From assembly GCA_014898415.1 (NCBI GenBank), contig RCTD01000014.1, positions 62,001 to 126,000 on the forward strand: 64,000 nt of DNA, read 5' to 3'. Source of the DNA: Stromatinia cepivora. Lineage: Eukaryota > Ascomycota > Leotiomycetes > Helotiales > Sclerotiniaceae. The position numbers and the translations under genes are program-made. This document shows positions 34,722 through 46,901 of this stretch, piece after piece (the first letter of the stretch is position 1; the number at the start of each line of letters is the position of its first letter). The notes beneath the pieces are model-generated. The model was not told where the DNA came from and made no database searches. It saw only the letters and a list, made by a program, of their open reading frames with translations.

Positions 34722-35519
34722 ATGCTAGATAGGCATGGATGGTGGTATTGCAGAGTCGCTCCTTCCTGTGATTGTTGAGAGATTTGACCATTGGTGAAAG
34801 TTGAGAGTTGAGCTCACTGGAAGCATTCTAGCTTTGCTTCTCATGAACGAAGCTAAGTGCGTATCTTCGGAGCTGAACTTGGGTGTCGGGTTCCTGCTTT
34901 AGTTTTTCTTTGATCCTATCAACTTTTTCTTCAGGTGGCATTGAATCTACAAGGATATTATGGCAGTGGATTTACTATCGAGAATTAAATAGCTTTACTC
35001 AAATGAGTAGTCTTTAAGAATAATTTTGACTTTGATAGTGATCCCGCTCAGTCCAATCTTTATACATTTCACCTTCCACAATTCCTCACTTAATCTTCCC
35101 TTCGCCCCTCATCAGATAATGCAATACTTCTTGATGGTTATACAGTGTGATGATTCATATTTCAATGGCTAGAGAGTGCTGATTATACATTACTCTGCAT
35201 GGATCCCTTCTTTGTTATGTCATAGTATGTAGGAAGTGAGAGGAGAGGTGAGAAGCTTAGAGAGAGAAAAGGAGATGATACACATCTCTAATATAGTATG
35301 CGTATATTGTTGTCGTGCTAATGGTTACAATATGGTTTGTTTGTCTCTTTATTTGTCTCTGTTTGATTGATTTTTGGTAACCATGATTGAGTAGGGAATA
35401 TAAAGATTGAGTAGGGAATATAAAGGGGGTCTCCCAACACAAAAGACATAGTATGAATTTATAGGTAATAGTCTTTCTGAGCGCACGAAGCACGAAAAAT
35501 GCTGGGAGAGAAAAGTTTT
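34722..35519. other. Intergenic, no gene seen
   Basis: Downstream of the zinc-finger gene. An 18-bp unit (GATTGAGTAGGGAATATA) is directly repeated at about 35387-35422. Confidence 0.5.
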
Positions 35520-35524
35520 AAAGG

Positions 35525-36245
35525 CAAAGAACCAAGAAAGGTATGTTTCATTATCTATTTACAGCCAAGGATCCGGAAACTGGCGGTCCCGCGTACACAG
35601 CGCTCGCCTTTTTTTTGGGAGCAATTCTTCTCATAGTTGCTGGCACAGATATAACAGCAATTGAATTATATGCCATATTCTATTAAATCGCACACAACCA
35701 TGTATATGGAAAGCTCACCGGGGAAATTAGGAGTACTTTCAGTTCTTCGCGGGGAGATCCAAGGCGGGCAGAAACTCTCATCTTGTCAATATCTTCGTGC
35801 TTGCATTGACGAAGCCATATGTATGGCTCTGTCTGCACCGGACGAACTGTCTCATAAAGTGCTCCCTAGTGGTCTCCATGTTGATGGCCACTTTTTAGCA
35901 GAGGGCGTGCAGATCGGAAGTAGTAATTGGTCACGTATGCATCATGATGAGATATTTGAGGATCCATGGGTATATTGACCAGTGCGCTGGATTGTTAACG
36001 ATGCCATTGGAGTCACCGCTGAAGATGTGACTCGAGCATAGTCGGCTTTTCGTCCATTTTATATTGGGCCTGGAAATTGTGTTGGGCAGAAGTTTGCTGT
36101 GCAAGAGATGCTTCTTGTAATTGCAAGGACTTTGTTTGTAATGGGCGTAAAGGCAGTACCTGGGATTGCGTTAGGCGCAAGTGCGCTGGAATTAGGATGG
36201 GGAAGAAGGAACAAGGAATACTTTCAGTTATTCTCTCATATTTAA
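35525..36245 (+). pseudogene. Cytochrome P450 fragment, 5'-truncated and disabled
   Basis: Only the C-terminal half is present. Segments seen: GMFHYLFTAKDPETGG, the I-helix LLIVAGTDITAIELYA (Ala-Gly-Thr-Asp-x-Thr), then a frame change at about 35750, YLRACIDEA, VLPSGLHVDGHF, EDPWVY and the haem loop YIGPGNCVGQKFA, ending at TAA 36243-36245. Lesions: TAA 35684-35686, a frameshift near 35750, TGA 35976-35978 and TAG 36039-36041. No N-terminal half was found upstream. The AGTDIT motif differs from the other two P450 remnants, so this is a different P450 and not a duplicate of them. Confidence 0.82.
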
Positions 36246-36466
36246 ACGTCATTTGTAAGTTATTTTGATTGCCATGCAGAATTTACAAGGTTTATAACCT
36301 GCATATATGAAATGATTTGAGTGGTGGAAGAATTAAGGCTCGGGACAATGTTAAGGACATGCATGTCGGTAGTTAAAATATGGGGTAATTCTGTATTCCT
36401 AGAAGAACCAAGTCGATATCCATGATAATCGACAACTTTATCAATTCAGATGCTAAACATAGTACC

Positions 36467-38850
36467 ATGCATGTATCAGTTATCTTATCGTCCTGCATCC
36501 CTTTTCTCTGGTTCACCAAAGTCAACGCTTCTGTACAAAGACGAGAAATTGTCCAAGCCTACAATGTCTACCGTAACGCTAGTTCAGCAACGACGCCTTT
36601 ACAGGTTGGCAATGGAAATTTTGCCTTTGGTGTGGATGTGACTGGTCTCCAGACTTTCAGCCCTTTTGCAACCATGTCAACATGGGGCTGGCATAATTTC
36701 AGCTTACCAACAACTCCGAATCAGACATCCTTGGAAGGTAAGACTAGATTGATATTATTAGTGAAAAATTATTTATTGACAAAGCGAAGACTTTACGGGC
36801 CTAGACTGGTGGACTCATGGACGACTTGTGAATTATGACCAGGCCAATCCCACAGAGGCTGATATATCAAACTGGCTGACCCAGAATCCTCAACGGTTAA
36901 ATCTGGGTAATATTGGTTTTTGGTTCGCTAACACTAATGTCACCGAGAGTGACTTGGAGAGGAAAAGTCAGGTTCTTAACCTATGGAGCGGGGTGATCAC
37001 TTCAACATTTTTGTACAACGGCAGCGAAGTCCATGTTGAGGTATCAGCGGCACCCGATTCTGACACCGTCATCATCAGTGTTGAGTCCGAACTGCTTAGT
37101 AATGGCTCCCTGGGTTTGTTCTTTGACTTTCCCTACTCTGATGTAAACAAATTCGATGCACCATTTGTGGGGGTGTGGAACGCCAGTAGTAAACACTCTA
37201 CGTATCTTGAGGTTAGGAGTAGCGAGGCCATCATAAAACATACTCTAGACGACACCAGCTACTGTTTCACAGCAAGATGGGAAGGTAAAGGACAGGTGTC
37301 AGTTCCCAAGGAGGGTACGCACCGGTACTTCTTCACACCAGGCTCGAACAGTTTGAAAATGACGGGGACATTCTCAGCCAATGAAAATTGTAGTAAAGCC
37401 GGGAACATGAGTGTGCCTTCCGTGGCTGAACTTACTGAAAATTCCAAGTCGTGGTGGCAGTCTTATTGGAATTCGGGGGCATTTATTGACTTAAGCTCGG
37501 TCGATTCTATGAATGCCACTGAACTTCAGCGAAGAATTATATTATCTCAATACCTTTTAGCGGTCAATTCAGCCGGAGATTTTTCACCTCAAGGTATGCC
37601 ACTTAGACGAGTTCTGAAATCCATCTTTTCAATGATAACTGATCATCTCAGAATCTGGTCTTGTGAATAATGGGTGGTACGGGAAATTTCACGTTTGTAC
37701 TTCCGATTCCACTTTATTTCCCGTCTCTACCATGAGCACGGCTTAATTTGGAATAATAGCTAAAATGATGTGACTAGCTTGAGATGGTGTTCTGGCATCT
37801 TATGCATTTCGCCCGGTGGAATCATTTTGATCTTCTGTGGCGAAGTATGCCTGGGATGTACGAGCAGTTCCTCGAATCCTCGCGCGATAGGGCCAAGCTC
37901 CAGGGATATCAGGGCGCCCGCTGGGGAAAAATGACTGATCCAACCGGTCGTAGCGCTCCTGGAGAAATCAACTCTCTTCTGATTTGGCAGCAACCGCATC
38001 CCATGTACCTTGCCGAGATTGAATATCGATCATTCCCCAATGAAACAACACTTGGAAGATGGGATGAGATATTAACGGCGACGGCTGACTTTATGGCGTC
38101 TTTTGCGTGGTATAATGTCACTACTGGAGTCTATGACTTGGGTCCCCCGATGTATCCCGTCTCCGAGAATACGAACCCAAACGCGACAATCAACCCAACT
38201 TTCGAGCTGGCATACTGGAGGTTCGGCCTTGATGTGGCTATGAGCTGGAAAGAGCGCCAGGGGCAGCCCATCCCAGAGGATTGGAAGACTGTGCGAGAAA
38301 ATCTTGCTCCTCTGCCTATTGTTAATGACACATACTCCGTGTATGAGGGCATCCCCAATATGTGGACAGACAGCAAAACTGTATGTGACGTAAGTGACTT
38401 CACAGTCGAATTGTTCACCACACCCAAATTCCAAATCACTAACCTTTATCACAATAATAGCACCCAGCAATGGCCGGTATATACGGCTGGCTCCCACCCT
38501 CTAGCTCTCCTCCACTCAATTTAACCATCCTTAGTAATACCGCGTCCAAAATTCTCTCGCTTTGGAAGTTTGAAGATTCCTACGGCTGGGATTTTGCTCT
38601 GCTAGCAATGAATTCCCTACGTCTGGGTGATATAGATCAAGCAATAGAATATTTGCTACATCCGATCTTCCAGTTTGACGACGCCGGATACCCGGTGGGA
38701 GGATCACGTGTACCGACTCCGTATTTCCCGAATGCGGGAGGTTTGATGCTTGCTATGGCGATGATGGCTGGGGGGTGGGATGGTGAGCCTGGAATGCATT
38801 TCCCTGAGGGATGGGATGTTAGGGTGGAGGGGTTTGTGCCGGGGTTATAG
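36467..38850 (+). CDS. Secreted six-hairpin ((alpha/alpha)6) glycosidase-like protein
   Basis: Five exons, 36467..36737, 36790..37593, 37652..37692, 37778..38389 and 38461..38850, give 705 aa with consistent phases. The first intron ends at CGAAG, joining LeuGlu to AspPheThrGlyLeuAspTrpTrp. The third intron uses a GTTTGT donor. An N-terminal signal peptide (MHVSVILSSCIPFLWFTKVNA) is followed by many Asn-x-Ser/Thr sites, fitting a secreted glycoprotein. FTGLDWWTHGRLVNY, the NNGWYGKFH segment, WHLMHFARWNHFDLL and the C-terminal SYGWDFALLAMNSLRLGD resemble uncharacterised fungal six-hairpin glycosidases related to the GH65/GH95 clans. The substrate cannot be told from sequence. The ATG at 36467 was chosen over an in-frame one at 36422 because the signal peptide starts there. 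Confidence 0.78.
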
Positions 38851-39312
38851 GGGGCTGAATGATGGCGGGATGTGAAAAGTCACGAGTGGTAGTCGTGTTA
38901 CAAACCTGAATAAAAGAGGGGCGGATGTCTATCAAACCATCGGCAATCGAGGTAATGCTTTGTAAACACTAGTCCGTCTAGCCAGCACCACAAGCCACAC
39001 AAATGAATGCTTAATCATCAAATCCAATTCATCGAGTCATGTTTAATCCGTTACTCAATCAATCGGCCTGTGTGAGTGGATGCCGCCCACACCGATGAGT
39101 TAATGATTTCTAATCTTTTGGGGGGTTTTTTTCGAATAGTAATCATCGACTTTCCTCTTGGCAATGACAAATGTACTTCGGTGTATGATGCCATCAAATT
39201 TATATAATAGCTTCAGTTGCTCTCCCTTCTTCTCATTTTCTTTCACTACCATATTCACCAAATCCAGTGCAGTTTCCAGTACAGTTTGATGTTCAAAGCT
39301 ACATTACGCAAG
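38851..39312. promoter_or_regulatory. Intergenic; promoter of the DsbA-family gene
   Basis: Contains a T-rich tract near 39130 and a CT-rich leader. No specific site recognised. Confidence 0.4.
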
Positions 39313-40038
39313 ATGACCAAATTCGATATTGAGATTGTTAGTGACACCGTTTGTCCATGGTGTTACGTTGGAAAGGAAAAGCTTGAGCAAGGAATCACGG
39401 CATACAAACAACGACATCCCGATTCCGATGATACATTCAATATCACGTGGCTCCCATTCTATCTTGCTCCGGACGCACCTAAAAAAAGTAAATATCAAGT
39501 CCCTACATATTTTGGTGATTGAATGTTCTAAGATTAATCATCACGAATAGGTGTGGATAAACGATCATGGTATGTCTCTCGTTTGGGAGAGGAAAGGTTG
39601 ACATTAATGGAGAACCGACTTGCGCAAATTGGAAATGGACATGGGATCAATTTTAAGTTTGGAGGGAGAACGGGACATACGAGGGATAGCCATCGAATTG
39701 TCGTATTGGCAAAGACCAAGTCGCCAGCCATGCAAACAAAAGTAGTGGAATCGCTGTTCAAGTCCTATTTTGAAGAGGAGGGGGATATCACGAGTCATGA
39801 AATGTTACGCAATGCTGCAGTCAAAGCTGGACTGGATGAGAAAGAAGTTAATGAATGGTTGGAGAGTGATAAGGGGGGAGCGGAGGTTGATAGGGAAGTG
39901 GAAGCGGCGAGGAGGAATTCGATTAGTGGAGTACCGAATTTCACTGTTCAGGGGAAATATGAGGTAGGAGGTGCTCAGGACTCTGCAGTATTTTTAAGGT
40001 TGTTTGAAAAGATCAAGGAGTCGGAGAAATCTTCATAA
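39313..40038 (+). CDS. DsbA-family thioredoxin-fold oxidoreductase (FrnE-like)
   Basis: Two exons, 39313..39487 and 39551..40038, give 220 aa; the 63-nt intron (GTAAAT...GAATAG) splits a Ser codon. The N-terminal strand FDIEIVSDTVCPWCYVGK carries the Cys14-Pro-Trp-Cys17 redox motif. A helical insertion domain follows, and the C-terminal cis-Pro segment SGVPNFTVQGKYEVGGAQ near residue 190 closes the thioredoxin fold. This layout is that of cytosolic FrnE/2-hydroxychromene isomerase-type DsbA proteins. No signal peptide is evident. The start at 39313 was preferred, since an upstream in-frame ATG (39289) adds only a short basic stretch. The physiological substrate is unknown. Confidence 0.85.
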
Positions 40039-40919
40039 GCTTAGTTGGGATTGGACTAGAAAATTCTAGATTTTGTGGAGAGAGAGGGAGAGAGAGAGAG
40101 AGAATTGGAATAAGTTTTTATATGGAAATTCTGTTGTCTATATACCTACCTACGTACCTATGCGCATGCCCATTCACAAGCCACAAACTTCTAGGTGTTC
40201 AGCCACAGCTACCAGCCACAATGTGACACCATCGTCTTTGCTTCGATGTAAAGTGAATATCCATCTCAATCTTTCATAGGACATGACAACTCGACTGCTC
40301 GATGCAAAATTAGCATATCAAATGTACTTCAAATGGTCCCTGGGCTTCCATTGGTCTTTACAAACAAATTGAATTTGTACGCAGTATTCTCCATAACTAC
40401 TTTGTTCTCCTTAAATCCACCTATCCTAAGCTTACCATGTCGGTGACCAAGGTATATATCGATCTTATGCCAGCTGTCAAAAAAAAGAGGTCTTTCATAC
40501 CGTTATTATCATAAGATAAATCGAGATATTTTGATTGTGTTTTACTTCTGTAGACACTAGAGGAAGTGGCTCATTCACCAGGGTTGGCATCCCATCTGCT
40601 AGTAGGTTCAGGAGTATCAAAACAAAGCTGGGCCAAGTCCCGCTCGAGCGTATTCGTATTAGTTGGCCAATTAAATGTCGAGTGTGTACCAACTAACCAT
40701 TGGTAACTGCCAACAATTACTAGACTTCCGTGACTGAACCTATGCAGGTTCGAATTTATGTTGTGCCATGCCCCATATCCGGACACGTACTCTGTTAACG
40801 CACAGCGAGTATCGGAAATACTTTCATAAACACCTTAGAGGATCGACAAACTTATAAGCTGATTTCAAAGGATCAAAAGCATTCCCGAGCTGGCCAACTG
40901 ACATTCACCATCAAGAAAC
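40039..40919. other. Intergenic with an AG-rich microsatellite
   Basis: An (AG)n-like tract lies at about 40078-40104, just after the DsbA-family gene. No gene seen in the remainder. Confidence 0.5.
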
Positions 40920-42044
40920 ATGGCTGGCGGAGCAGGGTTCAATAAAGTTGCCATCGTGACAGGATGTGCAAGTGGGATAGGCCTCGAGACAACGAGGTTG
41001 TTTTTGGGCCATCAGTATATGGTATTGGGAGTCGATATCAGTGAGATGGATTATGCAAAGTTAGAGGAGAAAAACCAAGAGATGGTGAGTGCGAATAAGT
41101 CGAAGTTGGATGCCGTATTCTTTTAGAGTTGAAGGTGTGGGAAAGAGAATGTTAAATGCTAATCTGTGGATTGGATCAGTTCCGTTTTCATAGAGGAGAT
41201 TTAAGGGAAGATGGAGAGTGCGATGAGGTTGTGAGGATCTGTGTTGCTCAATTTGGGTGCGTGCTCTTCTCCAAGGCTCAGTTGATCCAAACTACAAGCC
41301 GTGAGGCCGACTCCAGAAATACTAACAAGATCTCTAGTGACAAGATCGATGTCCTGGCGAACATAGCTGGTGTAATAGATGCTTTTGCAGCAGCGGACAA
41401 GGTCACGGATGGTGACTGGGATCGTGTCATTGCAATTAACCTCACGGTTCCCACGAAACTGATGAGAGCTGTTCTACCATTCATGAAAGCGAAGAAAAGC
41501 GGTGTCATTATCAATGTGGCTAGTAAAGCTGCACTGAGTGGTGCTGTGGCAGGAGTTGCTTATACAGCATCTAAACATGGATTGGTTCGCCTTTCTCCAT
41601 AAATAGGAATAAGTAGTGAAAGCTAATGATATTGTAGTTGGGAGTGACCAAGAATACTGCATTCAGATTTAGAGATGAAGGCATTAGGTGCAATGCTGTT
41701 TGTCCCGGAGGTCAGAATTACCCTTTTTCTAAGTGACTCCTTTAGACACACGCATTGATACATTTCTAGGAGTGATGACCAACATTCTCGACTCGATGAA
41801 CCAAGAGTGCATTGATCAAGAAGCGCACGGCACATGGGCGTGAGATCATCCTAACAATTCTTGCTCCTCTCCTGTTTACTGACGATTTCGTAGACCGGTT
41901 CTTGCTCTGCACATGAAGCCCGGTGAACCACCAAATGTTAGCGTTTCAGCAGTGGCGGAAACAATTCTGTTTCTTGCAAGCGATGCAGCGAAGTCGATCA
42001 ATGGCGTTGCACTACCTGTTGATAATGCCTGGAGTACGGTCTGA
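40920..42044 (+). CDS. Short-chain dehydrogenase/reductase (SDR)
   Basis: Six exons, 40920..41084, 41180..41256, 41338..41584, 41638..41710, 41770..41839 and 41894..42044, give 260 aa with every phase consistent. The Rossmann cofactor loop is TGCASGIG (residues 14-21). NIAG replaces the usual NNAG. The active-site Tyr156-x3-Lys160 is in YTASK, with the catalytic Ser presumably in the preceding [10 protein letters not shown] stretch. The C-terminal block [22 protein letters not shown] is typical of classical SDRs. No targeting signal. Substrate unknown. The high intron density distinguishes it from the neighbours. No lesions were found despite the decayed genes nearby. Confidence 0.87.
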
Positions 42045-43297
42045 TAGATGATCGATTGTGATTAAAGGAGATATCGAAATGCAATGTTGAGGGTTACGAT
42101 AGAGGACAACAATACAGAGTGGCCATAATTATGGTTCGTATTCGAGACAGAACCGGTTTCTTTGTGCTTGTCATGAGTTATTCTCATCTAAATTAGGAGT
42201 AAAACTTTGCACATAGTATTTTGCTGCAATACTCTTTTCAGAATCGTTAGTTCTTTGGTTCTTGTAGTGTCCATTCATATTCTGTCTGCCAAGGATGCAG
42301 CAGGTATCTTCTTACAGAGCGTGTTTCTTTGATATCAGTTCTTTCCTGTCTCTATTTCTCTACGTATAATTTGACATCAAAGTTTCGAGAACTTCAAAAC
42401 AGTAAATTCTTTCCAAGTAAATAAAAGAACAAGGTGACAACTTGTGGGAGATGAAAGGTCATAAGTATTTAAATTCGATTCGAAAGTGTTCGAAATTACC
42501 TGCCTTATCCAGATCACCTCTCAATTTCCTTACCGCCCCCACTCATTTCGCGACAGAGTGAAGTTCCAAAATTTCCAATCACTCATAGCACCTCATCGTT
42601 GCTTAATCTGCGCTTATAACCACGTCCAATGGATACAACGTACGTCATGTCCTATGATCAGGGTAAAAAAAGACAAAAGAAATAACAACTTACATTTTTG
42701 ATTCGCACTCATTATGGTTAGCAGATATATAGTAGTAGCAAAGATGTGTAGCAAGTTAGGATATATAGTAGTAGCAAGGAGGGTATAGCAAATTATTATA
42801 TATACAACAAAAGGAAAGAAGCCAACGCTTGAACAAATGAAAGACAGCCACTTGACCATTGAACCAAACCACCGTTAGGTAATTTGGTTCGGGTATGGTG
42901 GGATTGTTTGGGGTTATGTTAGAGGGGAGGTAAAGTGAATATAGGGGAGCTGGACTGATTGGGTGGTGGACTTTCATCCCATCTACTGCTTCACTCTGAC
43001 CTGTGTTACTCCGCCTTTGTGAAAGCGGTAAGCAGTTACCATAATACGGTTCCAAAACATTGTCACAAGGCTGCGTGTTCGGCTTCTTTCATTGGTTTAC
43101 ACTGCCTTTTGATTTTCGAAGTCAATGGATAGAAATGCAACAAAATTCTTCTCTTATTTGCCTATGTACCCACCTACTGCCTAGCTTACCTAACTTAAAT
43201 CTTTATTGCACGTCGAATATCTACTTTCTATCCTCTCTATCCTCAAACAACATCCACAAACGGTATACACAAAAGAGCTTGCAGTCGCATTGCCAGA
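42045..43297. other. Intergenic, 1.25 kb, with a short tandem repeat
   Basis: An imperfect ~40-bp repeat (GATATATAGTAGTAGCAA core) occurs at about 42720-42785. Frames here are short and mutually contradictory. The right end presumably holds the promoter of the next gene. Confidence 0.5.
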
Positions 43298-45996
43298 ATG
43301 TCTGAAACTGAAGGTGACGTGCCTTTTCTCCTTCGAGATCGTCGCATAAAAGCCGTGAGAGACAGATTCCATCGCCCACCAACAGGTATTCTCTCTCTCT
43401 TTCATCTTTCTCACTTTTCCACAACTCAACATTATTTCAAAGCTCAAAGACTTACAATGCCATATCAGCCAGCGAACTACGCGCCATCGATGCACTTCCA
43501 CTCGAACCTCGAAAGAACCTCAATGACACCTCTCCAAATGGCCAGAAAATCTACGACCTGTTGAAAGCATTTGAAAAGAGCGGTTATGTTGAAGGTCTAG
43601 AAGAAGCCGGGAGATTACTTTGGGCGCAGGTTTTTGCCAAACCGGATTTTAGTCAGATACCCAGAAGGGAGCCAATATCAATAACGAGAGATATTGCCAC
43701 AAGTGGGTATGCTGAAGTCAGATATATGGCCAGTCAAAAGCCTGCACAACAATCGGCTGCCGAAAAAGTACTTTCAACCAATACTACTTCAAATGCCTTT
43801 GCTGGCTCTCCTCAGAAGTCTTGGATGACGAAGGGAGTTTCGGTATCACCAAGTCCCCGACGTGCTAGCATTTCATCGACTGAAAATGATAAGAATAATG
43901 AGCCTGCTACTTATGACTTCCAAACTCAATTTATACCACCACCAATTCCACTCCGTCTCGCACCATCTGGCCAACAAACCCAAAACCATGCATCTACTTT
44001 TGTCAACCAGGTTCCAGGAGCTTCACCGAATATCTACAAGAGCGGCGTTTATACACCTTGGCCATTGCACTCCAGTTCTCAGGAACATCAATATGCAAGT
44101 CCATATTCAATACAGGCATCTACGAACTCTATGTCGTCTGTTCTAGAAAGAAGAGACCCGACACGTGATCCAATTTCCCGTCCTAATTACACTTTAAATG
44201 AATATAAACCATCAATGGTGAATTCATATGACCCCACAAAATCTCATTACTTCGCCACTTTGGGGACAGGGAGACACGATCCAAATCCATTGTCATATTC
44301 TACTCCTCAACATTCCCCACCGGGATATCCAAATTCTGGCATGTCGTCTCCTGATAAAAATCATGCATATCCTGCTCCTTCCATGAGGCAAGACTCTATT
44401 CTGCCATCAAATACCACGGTCTATTCAAATTATGCAATGGCGGATTCAAATCGTACTCCTTATGATCCTTCAACTCCTCCCTTCCATCCAGCTATATCAT
44501 CTCAGGCACAGCAGCTCTTCTTTTCACGCCAAGAAGAAGAGAGAGACGAACTTGCTCGTATAACCTCGAATATCCACGAATCGCTATCGAATCTACCAGA
44601 TAGCTATGAAAATCAGCAAGTTGCCTCGAGCTCCAGAATGGCTGCTGCAAATACCCTAGCCAATATGGCGAATACTGATCGGACAGCTCAACTCATCACA
44701 CCAAGTGCCTCTACTTATCAAAGTCCCTCGTCTTCTGCTCCTTCTGTGACACCAGGACAATCGAGTAACAATCCTTTTGTTATTCGAGATAATATGGGTT
44801 TTATACGTACGTTTCAACCTGAATCCGGTATGTAATCGACTTACCAACCGTCCTCAACATTAGATTCACAAGATCTTACATATCAAGTCCCGAATCCAAC
44901 TCCGACCAATCCGCAATCAACCACTCCCGATAGGAACTCTACATCGTCCTTTACTAATCTTACTGCCACTGTCCCAAATCCCCCTCAATCCACAACTAAA
45001 AAAGCCAGAACCCCTCTCCCAAACGCCCCTCGCCCCCAATTTGGAAAATTGATTCCCGAGAACCCCGTCTCCGGTACAATTTTTAGCACCAACACCAAAC
45101 ACGACCTTTTAGTTTCCAAAGCCAAGAAAGAAAGCATACAAAAAGCATTAGTTCCCCTTCCTCCAGCATTTCCCCAGATAGATGGAGCGGCAGATCCTGC
45201 CTCATACCAATACGATACAACCGATTATGCGAGATTGCCTACTAAAGATCTAAATGTAGATCTCGACGTCCAAGCAAATTACATGTCCCATCTACCACCA
45301 TCCCAAGAACCATCCTTCTCATACCCCGATCCCGACCCCTCCACCAATACCGCCGCTGAATTCACCTTCTTCGATCCTTACAACAACGACGAAGATACAT
45401 ACACTGAACAACCAGTCTACATCCCCCCCTCCTACCTCGCACATCTCCCCCAGCCCCCACGCCACCTATTCCAACCCACACCCTCGCGTCCTCCCCCTCC
45501 CCCCCCTCATCTCCGACCCCACACACCAGAATACCTCCTCTTCCCCCCCACGGCCGCAAGTTCCACCAAAAAAATCTGGCCACGACCACCCACCCCCATC
45601 GAAGGCTACCGCCAATTCACATTCGTGCGAGATCGCATTTCTCTCCAACTATCCGCGAAGCGACGAACGGAAATTGATCTCGAGACGGGAGAATATAGAT
45701 ATTCGATGGATAGTCAGGAGACTAATCGGGGGTATAAGATGGATGGGACGAGGATCCGAACTGATGAGAGGTTTTTTAGGAAGAAGAGGATGACAAGGAA
45801 AGTATTGGCGAAGATGGAATTAGAGAGGATTGAGGAGGAGGAGCGGAGGAAGAGGGAGGAGTTGCATGAGGCTATTCGTCCGGAGTATGGTGATATGTTT
45901 CGGAAGTTTCGGGAGGGTGGGGAGGGTACATACGCAGTCGGATCTTCAGCAAGAATAAATAGTTGTTCCTGTGGAAATGGAGGATCTGCTCAATAA
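43298..45996 (+). CDS. Large Pro/Ser-rich low-complexity protein, unknown function
   Basis: Three exons, 43298..43385, 43469..44827 and 44864..45996, give about 859 aa. Intron 1 is 83 nt and joins ArgProProThr to AlaSerGluLeuArgAla. Intron 2 would be only 36 nt (GTATGT...CATTAG) and joins GluSer to AspSerGlnAsp in frame. The N-terminal ~60 residues look folded and helical (LRDRRIKAVRDRF, IYDLLKAFEKSGYVEGLEE). The middle is Ser/Pro/Tyr/Asn-rich and disordered, with poly-Pro near residue 690. The C-terminal ~140 residues are strongly charged (EGYRQFTFVRDRISLQL, then Arg/Lys/Glu helices). No catalytic motif and no family recognised. It could be a scaffold or regulatory protein. Confidence 0.72.
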
Positions 45997-46901
45997 ATGG
46001 TGAGGGAGATTGTGTTGAGATGCATGCATGAGCTGTGCTTTGTGTCTTCCTACCTTTGTCAGGAGGTTGTTCTTTCTTAGTTCTCGTCGAGAGTCACTCG
46101 ACTGGTGGGTAGAGATGGAGGTAGTGAGGCTGGTTTCTTCATAGTCTCATCGAGTCACATTTGAGAGGAGGGTATCATTCACAGGCCCGAGCTTCTTCTT
46201 TAATTTAGAATAATTTTCCTACCCAGATTAGATAGAGGAAGAATCAAAGAATGAATAAATGAATGAATGAGAAATACAATATGAGACATATCTGTCTGTA
46301 TGTTTTGAAATTACAGTTCCATTGTTGATAGCATTCAATATTTACTTCAGAATATGCAAATGTATTTTCTAGGGAATAAATAGTATTGAGAGAAGTGATA
46401 TATAGACACGCATGTGACCCATTCCGGTTGTATTAAGTCCTCCATTACTATTTTCAACTCTATTTTTATCGCTCATTCTCGAATATTGAGAATGTAGCCT
46501 CAGTTATGACACGCCTGGTGGGAATACGCTTCCCACCTCCATAATAATCTCCATCCCCTGTCTAACAGAAATTTGTATAAACTTCGAAATAAGCATTCTC
46601 TTCCATAGATTTTGCTTTTCACTTCAAGAAATTAATACCACAAGATAGTTTGAATTGTAATATTGCGTAACACTACTACATATTCCACCTGGAAGATTTT
46701 GGTGCACAAACTTTGAGAATCTTGAATGCGAATTAAGGAATGGCTACATGCATGCTGACTATCTAAGAACGATTTATGTACAAAGAAACTTGTATAATGC
46801 ACCGAGCGCCACGACGCAATCATATACCCTCTCCAATACCAACACTAAATACACGCAATAAACCCATCACATTCCCTCATTCCGCTCCATCTCACTGCCC
46901 T
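45997..46901. other. Convergent intergenic region with a GAAT microsatellite
   Basis: A (GAAT)n-like run lies at about 46250-46272. No gene seen; 3' regions of the two convergent neighbours. Confidence 0.5.

Noticed and set aside
45362..45648. Gly/Trp-rich minus-strand frames
   Set aside because: Antisense of the poly-Pro and Pro-rich coding of the plus-strand gene; composition follows from that.
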